Shown: piece by piece, positions 18,440 through 32,921 of the stretch
Numbering within the stretch: position 1 is the first letter of the stretch
Layout of the letters: each line of letters starts with the position of its first letter
Assembly: GCF_000007485.1 (NCBI RefSeq)
Contig: NC_004572.3
Span: 186,001-250,000 of the forward strand
Reading direction: 5' to 3'
DNA length: 64,000 nucleotides
Origin: Tropheryma whipplei str. Twist
GTDB taxonomy: Bacteria > Actinomycetota > Actinomycetes > Actinomycetales > Microbacteriaceae
Program-made: the position numbers and the translations under genes
Notes under the pieces: generated by a model
The model's input: only the letters and a program-made list of their open reading frames with translations
Databases searched by the model: none
Told to the model about the DNA's origin: nothing

Positions 18440-18787
18440 AATTTGTGAGCGAATGCACTGCACTAAACTAGCAAGCGCAATAAATGCATATCCAGGGTCT
18501 AGTGCACCAACAGAAATATAAACGGAAATGTCTAGGCACTTTACAGAAATGATATGAATGGAATTGCCATGGGGTTGTGCAGATTTTACGGGTAGCATAT
18601 TCTATGAATTACATTATTAGCTAGAATGTAATTGGTATGAGCACTATTATGGTTTGAGTTGGGCATTTTGTTCCGCCGGGTGTTCTGGCCCCGGGCGTTG
18701 CAGCCCGGATTCCTGCGTGTTTTGTCACCTTTCTGACGCCGCCGGTTTCCTTGTATTTATTCTGTTTGAGTTTGTTAGGGGGATGAA
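18440..18787 (+). promoter_or_regulatory. Leader region of infC-rpmI-rplT
   Basis: This ~350-bp gap holds two inverted repeats: AATTACATT/AATGTAATT at 18607-18633 and the GC-rich CCGGGC/GCCCGG at 18691-18708. The ribosome site AGGGGGA at 18777-18783 lies just before the ATA start. IF3 operons are often autoregulated by L20 or by the rare start codon. A specific L20-leader fold cannot be confirmed by eye. Confidence 0.4.
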
Positions 18788-19351
18788 ATAAACGAGCCTC
18801 GTGTGGGCGAAAGTATTACCGCACCAGAAGTGCGGCTTATAAATAGCGATGGTGGTCCGTTGGGTGTTGTGTCCCGTTCGGTTGCGCTTAGGCTGGCAGG
18901 TGAGGTTGGGTTGGACCTTGTTGAGGTTTCCCCATTTTCCAAGCCGCCAGTTGTAAAAATAATGGATTATGGGAAGTTTAGGTATGAGGCCTCCCAAAAA
19001 GCGAAGGAAGCTCGTCGCAGACAGAGTGGCGTTTCGGTCAAAGAGGTGCGCTTCCGTCTCAAGATATGCGATAACGACTATGATGTCAAGCTTCGCAAGG
19101 CCATTTCTTTTCTCCAAGCCGGCGATAAGGTAAAGGTTATGATACTTTTCCGGGGTCGTGAACAGTCTAGGCCGGAGCTTGGGGTGAAGCTTTTGAAGAA
19201 ATTTGCTGATGATATTTCCGAGTTCGGGTCTGCCGATTCGCTTTCCAGAACCGACGGGCGCGGGATGGCTATCATGGTAAGCCCTATAAAAAGCAAGACA
19301 ATTGTTCGGGAAAAATCTTCGCATGCGCAAAAGGGTGACAAACAGCCGTGA
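18788..19351 (+). CDS. infC: Translation initiation factor IF-3, apparent AUA start
   Basis: Binds the 30S subunit, prevents premature joining and proofreads the start codon. About 187 residues. The frame upstream of GTG 18803 is open to ATA 18788 and encodes I-NEPRVGE-, aligning with the conserved N-terminus of other IF3s (I-EPR--). AGGGGGA ends five bases before the ATA, while GTG 18803 is ~20 bases away. No ATG, GTG or TTG exists between the upstream stop (18776) and 18803. infC is known in many bacteria for rare start codons (AUU/AUC/AUA) used in autoregulation. Domains: N-lobe ~1-75 with LDLVEVSPFSKPPVVKIMDYG; linker KEARRRQ; C-lobe with KVKVMILFRGRE. It is the first gene before rpmI and rplT. 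Confidence 0.93.
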   Translation: MNEPRVGESITAPEVRLINSDGGPLGVVSRSVALRLAGEVGLDLVEVSPFSKPPVVKIMDYGKFRYEASQKAKEARRRQSGVSVKEVRFRLKICDNDYDVKLRKAISFLQAGDKVKVMILFRGREQSRPELGVKLLKKFADDISEFGSADSLSRTDGRGMAIMVSPIKSKTIVREKSSHAQKGDKQP

Positions 19352-19424
19352 ATGTAGCCGCATCCGTAAGTAGGTTTTGATTCACTTTGATGCTATAGTC
19401 TTCTTTGTATCTTAGGAGTGTTTG

Positions 19425-19619
19425 GTGCCAAAACAGAAGACCCATTCGGGTGCTAAGAAGCGCTTTAAACTCACAGGCTCGGGGTCGGTTTCTCGTGCAC
19501 GCGCCGGTATGAGGCATAATTTTGAGCATCGTTCCAGCAGGGTGACCCGCAGGTTAACTGGAAGGCAGTTCGTGTCTGATGCCGACTCCAAATTGGCCCG
19601 CAAATTGCTGGGAAAATAG
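19425..19619 (+). CDS. rpmI: 50S ribosomal protein L35
   Basis: A 64-residue basic protein with the family pattern [19 protein letters not shown] and [23 protein letters not shown] 19425 has AGGAG seven bases upstream. Between infC and rplT, the standard order. Confidence 0.95.
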   Translation: MPKQKTHSGAKKRFKLTGSGSVSRARAGMRHNFEHRSSRVTRRLTGRQFVSDADSKLARKLLGK

Positions 19620-19648
19620 GGGGTTTCTGTGTCTGGAAGGCAGAACTA

Positions 19649-20059
19649 ATGGTACGGGTTGCCCGTTCGGTGAATGCTCGCAAGAAGAGGCGTTCCATCC
19701 TTGCCGCTGCAAAGGGTTATCGGGGACAGCGTTCGAGGCTGTACAGGAAGGCTAAGGAGCAGGTTTTGCGCTCCTTGGTATACGCCTACCGTGATCGCAG
19801 AAAGAGGAAGTCGAATTTCCGCAAGCTATGGATTATTCGGATAAATGCTGCAGCAAGAATGGAAGGTGTGACATACAACAGGTTTTTACAGGGCCTGAAG
19901 CTTGCAAATATTGAACTTGATAGGCGTTCTCTGGCTCACCTTGCTGTGCACAACCCGGATACTTTTTCTGCTCTGGTGGGGGTTGCAAAAGATAGTTTGA
20001 AGAATGCCCCTGATCCGGTTGCTGCGGCGCGTCTTCGTGGCACATCTAGTCGTACTTAA
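19649..20059 (+). CDS. rplT: 50S ribosomal protein L20
   Basis: A 136-residue 23S-binding protein required early in 50S assembly. It has the hallmark stretches [43 protein letters not shown], and [18 protein letters not shown] 19649 gives the usual MVRVARSVN start. In many bacteria L20 represses its own operon by binding the infC leader. The C-terminal ~15 residues are a divergent Ala/Arg tail. Confidence 0.96.
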   Translation: MVRVARSVNARKKRRSILAAAKGYRGQRSRLYRKAKEQVLRSLVYAYRDRRKRKSNFRKLWIIRINAAARMEGVTYNRFLQGLKLANIELDRRSLAHLAVHNPDTFSALVGVAKDSLKNAPDPVAAARLRGTSSRT

Positions 20060-20442
20060 CTCTTGTTGGCATGCCGGGTTTGCATGCTAGCCTCCTCCGG
20101 TGTGTACCGGAAAGCACCCGTTGCTCCGCGCCGAGGGTCCTGCATACCTGCCTAATCTTTTTTGCCTGAAAAGTCTCTGCCTTACCATTAATCCTCACCA
20201 TATCCCTGTGAAATAGCCTTTGCTAGACAGCTTGAAACTTTCATGTGTTATTTTCCTGTTTTTATCTGTGCCATCTGTATCTACATTATTTTTGTTACCA
20301 TCGGCCCACACCTATTTGGGCACAGTGAAGATTCTGCGTAGTTTAGGGTTTTATTTACCGTTCACTTCCGATGTGTGCTGCATCTCACGGTTCGTATGAT
20401 ATTTCCTGCATAATGTTGTATAGCTGAGGAAAACTAATTAAA
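20060..20442 (+). other. rplT-pheS gap with two hairpins
   Basis: Holds GCATGC-cgggttt-GCATGC (around 20069-20087) and TCCGG-tgtgta-CCGGA (20096-20111), possible rplT termination. No T-runs follow. The remaining ~300 bases, T-rich near 20150-20310, show no gene, tRNA or recognisable T-box. Confidence 0.4.
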
Positions 20443-21453
20443 GTGGATGAAATACAGGACATAGAGGGTCTGACACGCCGTGCGCTTCAGGCAATCTCCC
20501 GTATTGACACTCTTCGTGATTTGACGAAACTGAAGAATGACAATCTTGGGTCTACATCTTGGCTTGCGAAATACAGTGCGAGTATAAAAATCCTCTCGCA
20601 AGAGAAAAAGCCCATTATCGGTAAAGCTGTCTCTGAGGCACGCCGGAAAATACTAGAAGCCTGTCAAGACAGAGATCTAGCCCTTCGACTGAATGCGCAG
20701 AATGAACAATTTACCCGTGAAACACTCGACATTACAGCTCTTCCAACACGAATCTTTCCAGGCGCACGCCATCCAATACATGTTTTACAGGACAAGATAT
20801 TGGATTTTTTTCTAATGCGTGGATGGAGTGTTGTGGAAGGTCCAGAGCTTGAAAGTGAATGGTTGAATTTTGATGCCCTTAACATAGGGCCTTTTCACCC
20901 CGCACGCGAGGAAAGCGATACGATCTTTGCTGAACCCCGATCCGCCTCTATGCTTCTTAGAACACACACATCACCCGTTCAACTTCGTGCGCTTGTCTCA
21001 AACCCATTACCTCTGTATTGCGTTAGCAGTGGCAAAGTTTTTCGCTCTGACCCACTTGATGCAACACATACTCCGGTCTTCCATCAGCTTGAAGGGCTGG
21101 TATGCGACAGGAATATAACTCTTGGGCACCTTAAAGGTACGGTTGAGGATCTTGCGGGATATCTCTTTGGGGCTGAGGTGAACCTACGAATGCGATGTAA
21201 TTATTTTCCATTTACCGAGCCAAGCGCAGAGTTTGATATTTCTAGGGATGGCATTGACTGGACCGAGTGGGGTGGCTGTGGGCTTGTAAATTCGAAAGTT
21301 CTCTCAATGGCTGGTATTGACACGGTACATTACACCGGTTTTGCCTTTGGCTTTGGCCTTGAGAGGACTCTCCAGTTCATACACTCGTTATCTGATATGC
21401 GTGACATAGTTGAGGGAGATATTCGATTCTCACAGCAATTTGGTCTCAAGTAG
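20443..21453 (+). CDS. pheS: Phenylalanyl-tRNA synthetase alpha subunit
   Basis: A 336-residue class II synthetase subunit; the alpha2-beta2 enzyme charges tRNA-Phe. N-terminal coiled coil ~1-90. Catalytic core with motif 2 (RTHTSPVQLRAL, GKVFRSDPLDATHTPVFHQLEG) and motif 3 (GFAFGFGLERTLQFIH). GTG 20443 is the only suitable start; GAGGA lies ~14 bp upstream, rather far. It is followed by pheT after 82 bp. Confidence 0.95.
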   Translation: MDEIQDIEGLTRRALQAISRIDTLRDLTKLKNDNLGSTSWLAKYSASIKILSQEKKPIIGKAVSEARRKILEACQDRDLALRLNAQNEQFTRETLDITALPTRIFPGARHPIHVLQDKILDFFLMRGWSVVEGPELESEWLNFDALNIGPFHPAREESDTIFAEPRSASMLLRTHTSPVQLRALVSNPLPLYCVSSGKVFRSDPLDATHTPVFHQLEGLVCDRNITLGHLKGTVEDLAGYLFGAEVNLRMRCNYFPFTEPSAEFDISRDGIDWTEWGGCGLVNSKVLSMAGIDTVHYTGFAFGFGLERTLQFIHSLSDMRDIVEGDIRFSQQFGLK

Positions 21454-21535
21454 ACTGTGTTGCGGCAGTGTTGTCAGGCGCCCTGCTGCGACGAGGGATT
21501 GTTCCTGGAGCATTTCCAGGTATTAGGAGGATGGT

Positions 21536-24424
21536 ATGGCGGTCCTTAGGGTTCCTGTATCTTGGCTCTTAGAATACGTTCATACTCAGACTGGCTTTGT
21601 CGGCGAGACTGGTATACGTTCTGATACGCGACGCACTCACACGGACTGTCCGGTAGCGGAAGACATTCTAGAATCACTTTTAAGTGTCGGGTTTGAAGGT
21701 GAAATACTTGATCGGCCTGAACTGTCAGGACCTATAGTTGTTGGTCGAGTACTCGACTTCACAGAGGAGGTTCACTCAAATGGCAAAACAATACGATGGT
21801 GCAAAGTTCGGGTCTGCGCCCCAGTCCAGCCTAACAATACGCCCCTCAGTAAAGATTGTAATCCTTCGACCCAAACGGGAAATTTCTCTAATGCAGATAC
21901 GAATTCTGCATTAGAGACACGGGATATCGTCTGTGGTGCAAGTAACTTTTCTAAAGGCGACTTAGTTGTTGTAACCCTGCCAGGATCTAATCTCCCCGGC
22001 GGATTTCACGTTACCGCACGGAAAGTCTATGGCCATCTTTCCGACGGGATGATAGCTTCAGAAAAGGAGCTTGGCGTGGGTGACAATCATGACGGAATAC
22101 TCCGGCTTGCCGAAGTATTTCAGGGAGATGAGCTGTCAAAAATTCGTGAGGGTGATAATGCCCTCGACTTGCTGGCCTTGACCGATTCTGCTGTAGCAGT
22201 GAGTATTACCCCTGACAGGGGTTACGCCATGTCGATCAGGGGTATCGCCAGAGAGTACGCCCTTGCAAATAACATACCCTTTAGTGATCCCTTGCCAGAT
22301 GATGTTTTGCCCGCGGGCGGACTTAGTATTGACCTACGGTGTAAGCCAAACGCATTTTTCACTCTTCTTATACAGGAGATAGAAAATAATCAAACTCCAC
22401 AATGGATGGTCCGCCGATTACAACTTGCCGGCATAAGGTCAGTGTGCCCTGTCGTTGATATAACAAACTACGTGATGGTTGAGACAGGTCAGCCTCTGCA
22501 TGCCTACGATTACGATGCCATACAGGGCTCTCTTTGTGTTCGCACAGCAGATAAAAAAGAAACACTGGATACTATCGATGGAAGACGGTTAGAACTACAT
22601 ACAGATGATCTGGTTGTTGCTGATGCAAATGGAGTGTTATCGCTCGCCGGGGTTATTGGAGGCAGTAGGTCTAGGGTTACTAGTGACACAAAGAGAATTC
22701 TGCTTGAAGCAGGTAACTTCAACCCTATTGATATCTCTCTATCATCCCGTCGGCATAAATTATACACTGAGGCATCGGCCCGATTTGCACGAAGTGTTGA
22801 TATTCTGATTGCTCAGCGTGCCTTGGCTCGCGCTGCAGAACTTATACGTGATTTGGCCAGCGGGGATATCACAGAGCTAGGTAGTGCATACATCAATTAC
22901 ACCCAACAATCACCCATACTTTTAAGCACACTTGATATTGAACGTGTGGTGGGTTGTTGTTTTACGCGGGAGGAAATTATGTCCTCGTTGCGCGCGATTG
23001 GCTGTGATGTTTCTTGCGATTCTGACCACTCAACACCCGATACACAAGTTATGCTTGTCACCCCCCCAAGTTTTAGGGCCGATCTGGTTAATGTTCAAGA
23101 TTTGGCAGAAGAAGTTATTCGCGTAATTGGCTTTAACCGCATTCCATCACTGCGCTTGTCAGTTCCCCATCGCGAGCAGCCACTTCAATCTCAACAATAC
23201 AAGTTAGAAAACGGCAAGTTAGAAAACGGTTATACACTCTCGCCAGTCACCCCGCCTAGGACCCCGCCGGTGACTTTCGAGCAACGAAGGCTGCTTGGGC
23301 AGTCACTGGCTGCATGTGGGCATGTTGAGGTTATATGTTATCCATTCGTCAATTTAGCTGCTGCAGGCATATGCCATATTGATGTCACACATAACCCGGA
23401 TTCCACACATAACCCGGATTCAGGGAGTGACCCAATAATCCCAACTGGCGTAACGCGTATCACGGAACCCGGTTCAAGCGGTGTCTCTGGCCCGGGCAAT
23501 GTTGGTGTTAAAGAGAAGTGTTCGGCTGACACTTCAATAGAGCACGCCCCAACCACAAGGGCAATATCATTACATAATCCTATTGATGCAACAGAAGGGT
23601 ATCTGAGGCGCAGTCTCATACCGGGGCTTTTGCAGTGCGCTCACAGGAATTTATCACGCGGATTGTGCGACCTTAGTATTTTTGAAATCGGTCGCGTTTT
23701 TCTTGGGCAACTCCGCACATCAAACTTGATAGGCTGTAATTCGGATAGTACCTGCAATGCTTGTTCGCGTAAAAACACCATCGAGTCAATGAATGAGGTG
23801 TATCAGCCATATACAGTCTCGGTCCTACAAACAGGTTCCGCAATTCAAAAGCAGCCTTACACAGAAGGACGTAAGTACGATTTGGCTGATGTGTTTGATT
23901 CCGCCCGGCAAATTGCCCGGGGCCTTGGGGTAGATTTTCATTTCGTACAGGATAAACACCCCGCTTTTCATCCAGGGCGTTGCGCTAAGGTTATCTGTAA
24001 ACATCACCATATAGGTTATACCGGGCAAATCCTGCCAACTTTGGCTAACAAGCATAATCTTCCTGACAATGTGTTTGCGTGTGAAATAAATCTGGATCTT
24101 GTTGCGCAGCTTGGATGCTCGCAGGAAATTGTAAAAACCCTTCCTACAAGTCCTGCTGCAACTCAGCACCTTACTCTGACACTCGGCAATAATATCGCTG
24201 CTGCAAGTGTTATATCAGTTGTCAAAGAAGGCGCCGGTGAACTCTTGGAAGATATAAGGCTTATTGACGAATACAAACACGAAGAATCCGATAAAAAATC
24301 CCTAACATTTGCGATGCGCTTTAGAGATAAGGAAAAGACGCTTACTGCACAGCGAGTTAACCTTGCAAAAGAGAATGCCGTTCGACTTGCTTCATCTAAG
24401 TTCGGCGCGATTATGCGGCGATAG
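21536..24424 (+). CDS. pheT: Phenylalanyl-tRNA synthetase beta subunit, with insertions
   Basis: 962 residues versus the usual ~800-830. ATG 21536 follows AGGAGG. The EMAP-like tRNA-binding domain (~45-210) includes DIVCGASNF and [12 protein letters not shown]. It is followed by the B1/B5 regions ([35 protein letters not shown]) and a C-terminal FDX-ACB domain (RLIDEY...[14 protein letters not shown]). Extra segments lie at ~98-125 (holding a 13-bp inverted repeat), ~560-575 (KLENG duplicated) and ~615-650 (THNPDS duplicated). These look like recent expansions in surface loops; the catalytic pairing with pheS is presumably intact. Confidence 0.94.
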   Translation: MAVLRVPVSWLLEYVHTQTGFVGETGIRSDTRRTHTDCPVAEDILESLLSVGFEGEILDRPELSGPIVVGRVLDFTEEVHSNGKTIRWCKVRVCAPVQPNNTPLSKDCNPSTQTGNFSNADTNSALETRDIVCGASNFSKGDLVVVTLPGSNLPGGFHVTARKVYGHLSDGMIASEKELGVGDNHDGILRLAEVFQGDELSKIREGDNALDLLALTDSAVAVSITPDRGYAMSIRGIAREYALANNIPFSDPLPDDVLPAGGLSIDLRCKPNAFFTLLIQEIENNQTPQWMVRRLQLAGIRSVCPVVDITNYVMVETGQPLHAYDYDAIQGSLCVRTADKKETLDTIDGRRLELHTDDLVVADANGVLSLAGVIGGSRSRVTSDTKRILLEAGNFNPIDISLSSRRHKLYTEASARFARSVDILIAQRALARAAELIRDLASGDITELGSAYINYTQQSPILLSTLDIERVVGCCFTREEIMSSLRAIGCDVSCDSDHSTPDTQVMLVTPPSFRADLVNVQDLAEEVIRVIGFNRIPSLRLSVPHREQPLQSQQYKLENGKLENGYTLSPVTPPRTPPVTFEQRRLLGQSLAACGHVEVICYPFVNLAAAGICHIDVTHNPDSTHNPDSGSDPIIPTGVTRITEPGSSGVSGPGNVGVKEKCSADTSIEHAPTTRAISLHNPIDATEGYLRRSLIPGLLQCAHRNLSRGLCDLSIFEIGRVFLGQLRTSNLIGCNSDSTCNACSRKNTIESMNEVYQPYTVSVLQTGSAIQKQPYTEGRKYDLADVFDSARQIARGLGVDFHFVQDKHPAFHPGRCAKVICKHHHIGYTGQILPTLANKHNLPDNVFACEINLDLVAQLGCSQEIVKTLPTSPAATQHLTLTLGNNIAAASVISVVKEGAGELLEDIRLIDEYKHEESDKKSLTFAMRFRDKEKTLTAQRVNLAKENAVRLASSKFGAIMRR
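21885..21917 (+). repeat. 13-bp perfect inverted repeat inside pheT
   Basis: TCTCTAATGCAGA and TCTGCATTAGAGA flank a 7-base loop within a segment absent from most PheT proteins. It would form a strong hairpin in DNA or mRNA. Confidence 0.8.
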
Positions 24425-24610
24425 TTCTGTCTCCCATAATCGGCAAATTACGGACCGGCAAGTCAATGTAAAAATGAGCCCATATCTGGATGAGAATAAT
24501 CTGTAACAGAGATAACAATGGCCCTAATTATTGCATATATACAGCAACTATTGGCACATATGCTTTGGCATTACGGTTGTATCTAGTAACGCTTACGAAT
24601 CCGCCCAGGA

Positions 24611-24616
24611 TATACT
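24611..24616 (+). promoter_or_regulatory. -10 box of a probable leaderless tyrS promoter
   Basis: TATACT ends six bases before the tyrS ATG (24623), so transcription would start at or next to the start codon. No Shine-Dalgarno sequence precedes the ATG. The same box and spacing occur before proS and the gene at 41567. No clear -35 box. Confidence 0.45.
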
Positions 24617-24622
24617 AACTTC

Positions 24623-26038
24623 ATGCCAAATGCCCCGGAAGTCAATAGTGTCTGGGATGAGCTATTGTGGCGGGGCCTTGTGTGTGTATCAACAGACCAA
24701 GGGGCATTAAAAGAACTGCTTGACGGTCCACCCATCAGGTTTTATTGTGGCTTTGACCCCACGGCGCCAAGTTTGCATGTCGGTAACCTGGCGCAGATTC
24801 TCATTATGCGTCGACTACAGCTCGCGGGTCACAGGCCTATTGCTCTTGTTGGCGGCTCTACGGGACTGATAGGAGATCCAAGGCCAGGAGGTGAAAGGCA
24901 ACTTCATTCGCACGAACAGGTACAAGAGTGGGTGCGTGCTCTACAACAACAATTATCTAGGTTTCTTGACTTTAAGGGCGCGGCTGCTGCGGTGCTCGTA
25001 AATAATTTAGACTGGACCAAGTCCCTGACTGCACTTGATTTTCTACGTGAACTTGGAAAACATTTTCGTGTGAATGCAATGCTAAAAAAGGACGCAGTTG
25101 CCGCGAGACTTTCCTCCACTGAGGGTATAAGTTACACAGAGTTTAGTTACCAGATACTCCAATCTCTCGACTTCAGGCAGCTCTATCTAGACTATAAATG
25201 TGTTTTGCAAATAGGTGGTAGCGATCAGTGGGGGAATATAACATCCGGCGTGGATCTTATTCGCAAAACCGAAGGTGCGGGTGTGCATGCCTTTGGTTCG
25301 CCCCTTCTAACAGCCTCTGATGGGTCTAAATTCGGAAAAACTGAAGGCAATGCTATTTGGCTTGACGCCGATCTAACCAGCCCGTGGTCCTTTTACCAAT
25401 TCTTTCTGAATTCCGATGATGCGGATATACCAAGACTTCTTAGGGTTTTCACATTTTTTACCCGTTCTGAGATAGAAGACCTGAACAGGAGCGTTCGTGA
25501 GAATGCATCTGCCAGACTTGCTCACAGGCATCTTGCATACTCTGTTACACGGCTGGTTCATGGCGCTGATGTTGCTGATCAGGTATTGTTGGCGTGTTCC
25601 GTGCTGTTTGGAGATGGCGGCGCGCTTGGCAAAACGCAAACAGGACTGCCTCGTATAGACTCGGATACTTTAAATGATTCATCTGGAGTAACAACTATAA
25701 AAGCGCAAGACAATACATATACACCCTACTCTCCGGAAGGTGTGCGCTTTGCAGGTACATTTCCCGTTGATCCTCGGTTTCTGCGATCGATTTTATTTGA
25801 ACTGCCGAATGCGACCGTTAGTGCCCATGACCTCATTACACATATTCTGCAGAAAGTTGGTTTGTGCAGAAGTCTCTCTGAGGCGCGGCGGCTTATCAGC
25901 CAAGGGGGAATTTATGTTAATAACATAAAGGTAACTTGCCCCGACGCCCTTCTTGATTCCTTTCTGGATAATTCAATGCCGATCAGAGCCGCCATTCTGC
26001 GCAAGGGCAAGAAACACCTTGCTGCTGTTTTTTACTGA
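24623..26038 (+). CDS. tyrS: Tyrosyl-tRNA synthetase
   Basis: A class I synthetase that charges tRNA-Tyr. 471 residues (usual ~420). HIGH-type motif in APSLHVGNL (~52); tyrosine-site and core motifs FYCGFDPTAPS and GGSDQWGNI; KMSKS variant in DGSKFGKTEGNAIWL (~237). The C-terminal S4 RNA-binding domain begins ~400 (SLSEARRLISQGGIYVNN). Extra residues lie between the anticodon domain and S4 (~335-375). ATG 24623 has no ribosome site but a -10 box directly upstream. Confidence 0.95.
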   Translation: MPNAPEVNSVWDELLWRGLVCVSTDQGALKELLDGPPIRFYCGFDPTAPSLHVGNLAQILIMRRLQLAGHRPIALVGGSTGLIGDPRPGGERQLHSHEQVQEWVRALQQQLSRFLDFKGAAAAVLVNNLDWTKSLTALDFLRELGKHFRVNAMLKKDAVAARLSSTEGISYTEFSYQILQSLDFRQLYLDYKCVLQIGGSDQWGNITSGVDLIRKTEGAGVHAFGSPLLTASDGSKFGKTEGNAIWLDADLTSPWSFYQFFLNSDDADIPRLLRVFTFFTRSEIEDLNRSVRENASARLAHRHLAYSVTRLVHGADVADQVLLACSVLFGDGGALGKTQTGLPRIDSDTLNDSSGVTTIKAQDNTYTPYSPEGVRFAGTFPVDPRFLRSILFELPNATVSAHDLITHILQKVGLCRSLSEARRLISQGGIYVNNIKVTCPDALLDSFLDNSMPIRAAILRKGKKHLAAVFY

Positions 26039-26146
26039 GTATGTATGGTGTATTCATACTGCGCCTGAAGAACAATTTAAGAACAATTGGTTACTCTATA
26101 CCCTCTTTCACCCATCTAACCCCCGTGTTACAATCGACCCCCATGT

Positions 26147-26152
26147 TATAAT
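26147..26152 (+). promoter_or_regulatory. Possible -10 box upstream of the 26181 gene
   Basis: TATAAT at 26147-26152 lies 28 bp before the GTG at 26181, with AAAGGAG between. There is no convincing -35. Confidence 0.3.
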
Positions 26153-26180
26153 CAACCCGTAACAGGTCAAAGGAGATAAA

Positions 26181-26954
26181 GTGCCTAAGACAACAACATC
26201 TGTAACACAACCCAGACAATCATCCTTCTTTCCCCTCCTAACAGGTTTCTTCACCTATCTCTTTCTCCTTACAAGACCACATAAGAGAAGACTGTTCATG
26301 GCAGGATTAGTTAGGAAATATTACAGAGATAGTACTGCACGTACAGTACTATCAGCCACAGATATCTTCCTGTTCTCATTTGTTATCACCTTTGCCATTG
26401 CTGTATTGATTGGTATGTCTGTTATCGGGACTACTGTCTTGCCCCTACTCCGACTTGATGCGTATCGCTATGCTTTCGGGGAAACCGTCTTATACACTGG
26501 AGCTTTCTTGTTTTTCTCAATTGCGTTGTACCGGAGTGGGTTTTATGGTGATAAACGATCCTTCCTCCTCCGCTACTCCTATTACTCACAAACCCCCTCT
26601 TTCCAAAACCCAACCAAACGCAGACAAATCCTCCTGCTTGACACTGTTACAAGATATGGAACACGGTGGTGTGTAGGTGGTGTTTTGTTTTTATTGGTGT
26701 TTTTGTTTACTACCACTCGTTTCGTGTCCTCGATCCCATCAAGTACGCTTCTTAGCGCCCTCCTGGGTGCTTTCTTTCTGTTTGTAATTCTTATTCTCCC
26801 GATCATATCTCCACTTACCGTGGATAGTGTGTTCGCCTCAGTTCTTCGCAAACTCCTCTATAACCTACATATAAGAAGACATGGACCAATACCAAAGGAA
26901 CTAACAGATATAGTTACCCAAGCCTATGAGATATATCCACAGGTAACTACATAA
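26181..26954 (+). CDS. Uncharacterised four-helix membrane protein
   Basis: 257 residues, GTG start with AAAGGAG seven bases upstream. A Thr/Ser/Gln-rich N-terminus and short hydrophobic stretch near 20-32, then two hydrophobic segments ~65-90 and ~98-118, a basic loop (YYSQTPSFQNPTKRR), two more at ~165-185 and ~190-215, and a soluble tail. No family recognised. It stands alone between tyrS and the rRNA operon. Confidence 0.65.
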   Translation: MPKTTTSVTQPRQSSFFPLLTGFFTYLFLLTRPHKRRLFMAGLVRKYYRDSTARTVLSATDIFLFSFVITFAIAVLIGMSVIGTTVLPLLRLDAYRYAFGETVLYTGAFLFFSIALYRSGFYGDKRSFLLRYSYYSQTPSFQNPTKRRQILLLDTVTRYGTRWCVGGVLFLLVFLFTTTRFVSSIPSSTLLSALLGAFFLFVILILPIISPLTVDSVFASVLRKLLYNLHIRRHGPIPKELTDIVTQAYEIYPQVTT

Positions 26955-27104
26955 GCCTTAGTTATGTACTGCATAACTAACCACCGATTCAATAACTCAC
27001 TGATAAAGTGACTCATCAAACTGTTACTGAGTAACTGATACTGAGTAATAGTGGCAAGATCCCCAAAGAAGCATCTGCAGGCTCAACTTGCCCCATAGGT
27101 CCAC

Positions 27105-27133
27105 TTGCATGGAGCGTTTCATTCGCGTATAAT
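27105..27133 (+). promoter_or_regulatory. rRNA operon promoter
   Basis: TTGCAT (27105-27110), a 17-bp spacer, and a perfect TATAAT (27128-27133). Start predicted near 27140, giving a ~340-base leader before 16S rRNA. The leader contains TTGACA at 27421, but its spacing to TTATAA is too long for a good second promoter. Confidence 0.75.
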
Positions 27134-27477
27134 TCCTATGCAGGCCTCGGGGGCTCTTTTGCCGCCTGGGCTTGTCGTGAGGTTGCGGGGCGGCTAGGGG
27201 GTAATCCCAACGCCACTTCCAATACCTTTCAGGCCTTTCGGGTACCGCTTGGTCGGGTTTTTCGATCTTGGGTTTTCCGGGGGCGTCTGGCCTTTCAAAA
27301 CTCAATAGTGCGCACAGTTCAATGCCAAATTATTTCTGTCACAGCAGCTAGTGTTTCGCGGGGTTCGTCCTGTCGGTCCTTGCTTGCCGTGATGGGAGAT
27401 TCTTTGTGGATTAGAAAAATTTGACATGTTTTCTAAGCCAGTTTCTTTATAACTTCGTGATTTCCTTTTGGAAATTA

Positions 27478-29003
<1,526 letters not shown>

Positions 29004-29231
29004 AGCTTTTGCGGTTACTTTATAACTTTAAAGTGATACCGCCATAGTGCACTGCGATTGTGGTGTTGTTATCACGGTCTGTTTGGGCACAAGCTCACGG
29101 GAGTGGAACATTGAATCTGTTCACCGGTTTGTTTACCGGTCTGGGTGCTTATGCACTTGTGTGCACTATTGGGTTTTGAGAGGCCAGGCTTTTACGGGTG
29201 GGCAGTGTCCGGCCGTATTTTGAGAACTGCA

Positions 29232-29241
29232 CAGTGGACGC
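29232..29241 (+). other. 5' arm of the 23S rRNA processing stem
   Basis: CAGTGGACGC here is exactly complementary to GCGTCCACTG at 32399-32408, just past the 23S 3' end. Such flanking stems are RNase III processing sites. The rest of the ~290-bp 16S-23S spacer contains no tRNA. Confidence 0.65.
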
Positions 29242-29292
29242 GAGCATCTTTCTAGACTTAGTCTAGAGTCTGCGCTTATGCGCAGTATTTGT

Positions 29293-32391
<3,099 letters not shown>

Positions 32392-32446
32392 ACATTTTGC
32401 GTCCACTGAGCGGTTCTTGATGTGCGGCCCTTTGCGCACTTTAGAT

Positions 32447-32564
32447 GTCTCGGGGGCAATGGCAAGAGGGAAACGCCTGGTTACATTCCGAACCCAGAAG
32501 CTAAGCCTCTTAGCGCTGATGGTACTGCAGGGGGGACCCTGTGGGAGAGTAAGACGCCCCCGGG
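32447..32564 (+). rRNA. rrf: 5S ribosomal RNA
   Basis: A ~118-base RNA with loop motifs AGAGGGAAACGCCTGGT, CATTCCGAACCCAGAAGCTAAG, and TGGTACTGCAGG...GTGGGAGAGTAAG. The ends (cgggggc / gcccccg) form helix I. 55 bases after 23S. No convincing terminator follows. Confidence 0.93.
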
Positions 32565-32654
32565 CTTGATACGTTGCGTTAGTTATGCGCCACGTTAATT
32601 GCTTCATAACTCTGTGTTTACGATGTATTTTTAGGTGAGTGTGCACATCTAAAT

Positions 32655-32882
32655 GTGCCTATCTTAAGGATGCACTGGCCTGTTGATGCGTGTTGGCCTG
32701 GGATAAAACTCTTCTGGATAAACTGGTCACTGCTTGTATTCTCCGCTATCCTGTTGTGGTATGCTTTTAGCGCTTGCAGAAAGGTTGGTCGTGTCGTTGC
32801 TTATATCGGTTCCATCGGGGGGGGGGCTTTGCTCTCTTTGCGCACCCTTCTTGCGCACCCCTCTTATACACCACACCTTTAG
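32655..32882 (+). CDS. Poly-G-containing leader ORF upstream of a secreted protein
   Basis: An open frame from GTG 32655 (or ATG 32670) with a hydrophobic helix (WINWSLLVFSAILLWYAF) and then a run of ten Gs, ending at 32882 in the given sequence, 40 bases before the ATG at 32922. With nine Gs the frame would stop at TGA 32923-32925, overlapping that ATG (ATGA). With eleven it would stop at 32918-32920, one base before it. This suggests that tract length sets translational coupling. The hydrophobic segment could also be a signal anchor. No family recognised. Confidence 0.5.
   Translation: MPILRMHWPVDACWPGIKLFWINWSLLVFSAILLWYAFSACRKVGRVVAYIGSIGGGALLSLRTLLAHPSYTPHL
32817..32826 (+). promoter_or_regulatory. 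Poly-G tract (10 G) in leader ORF
   Basis: Ten consecutive Gs within codons for IGGGALLSL. Length changes move the leader ORF's stop between 32882 and positions overlapping or abutting the next start codon. Confidence 0.65.
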
Positions 32883-32921
32883 CTCTTCTCGATCCTCTTG
32901 TTTTGACATGTGGGGTGTGAG

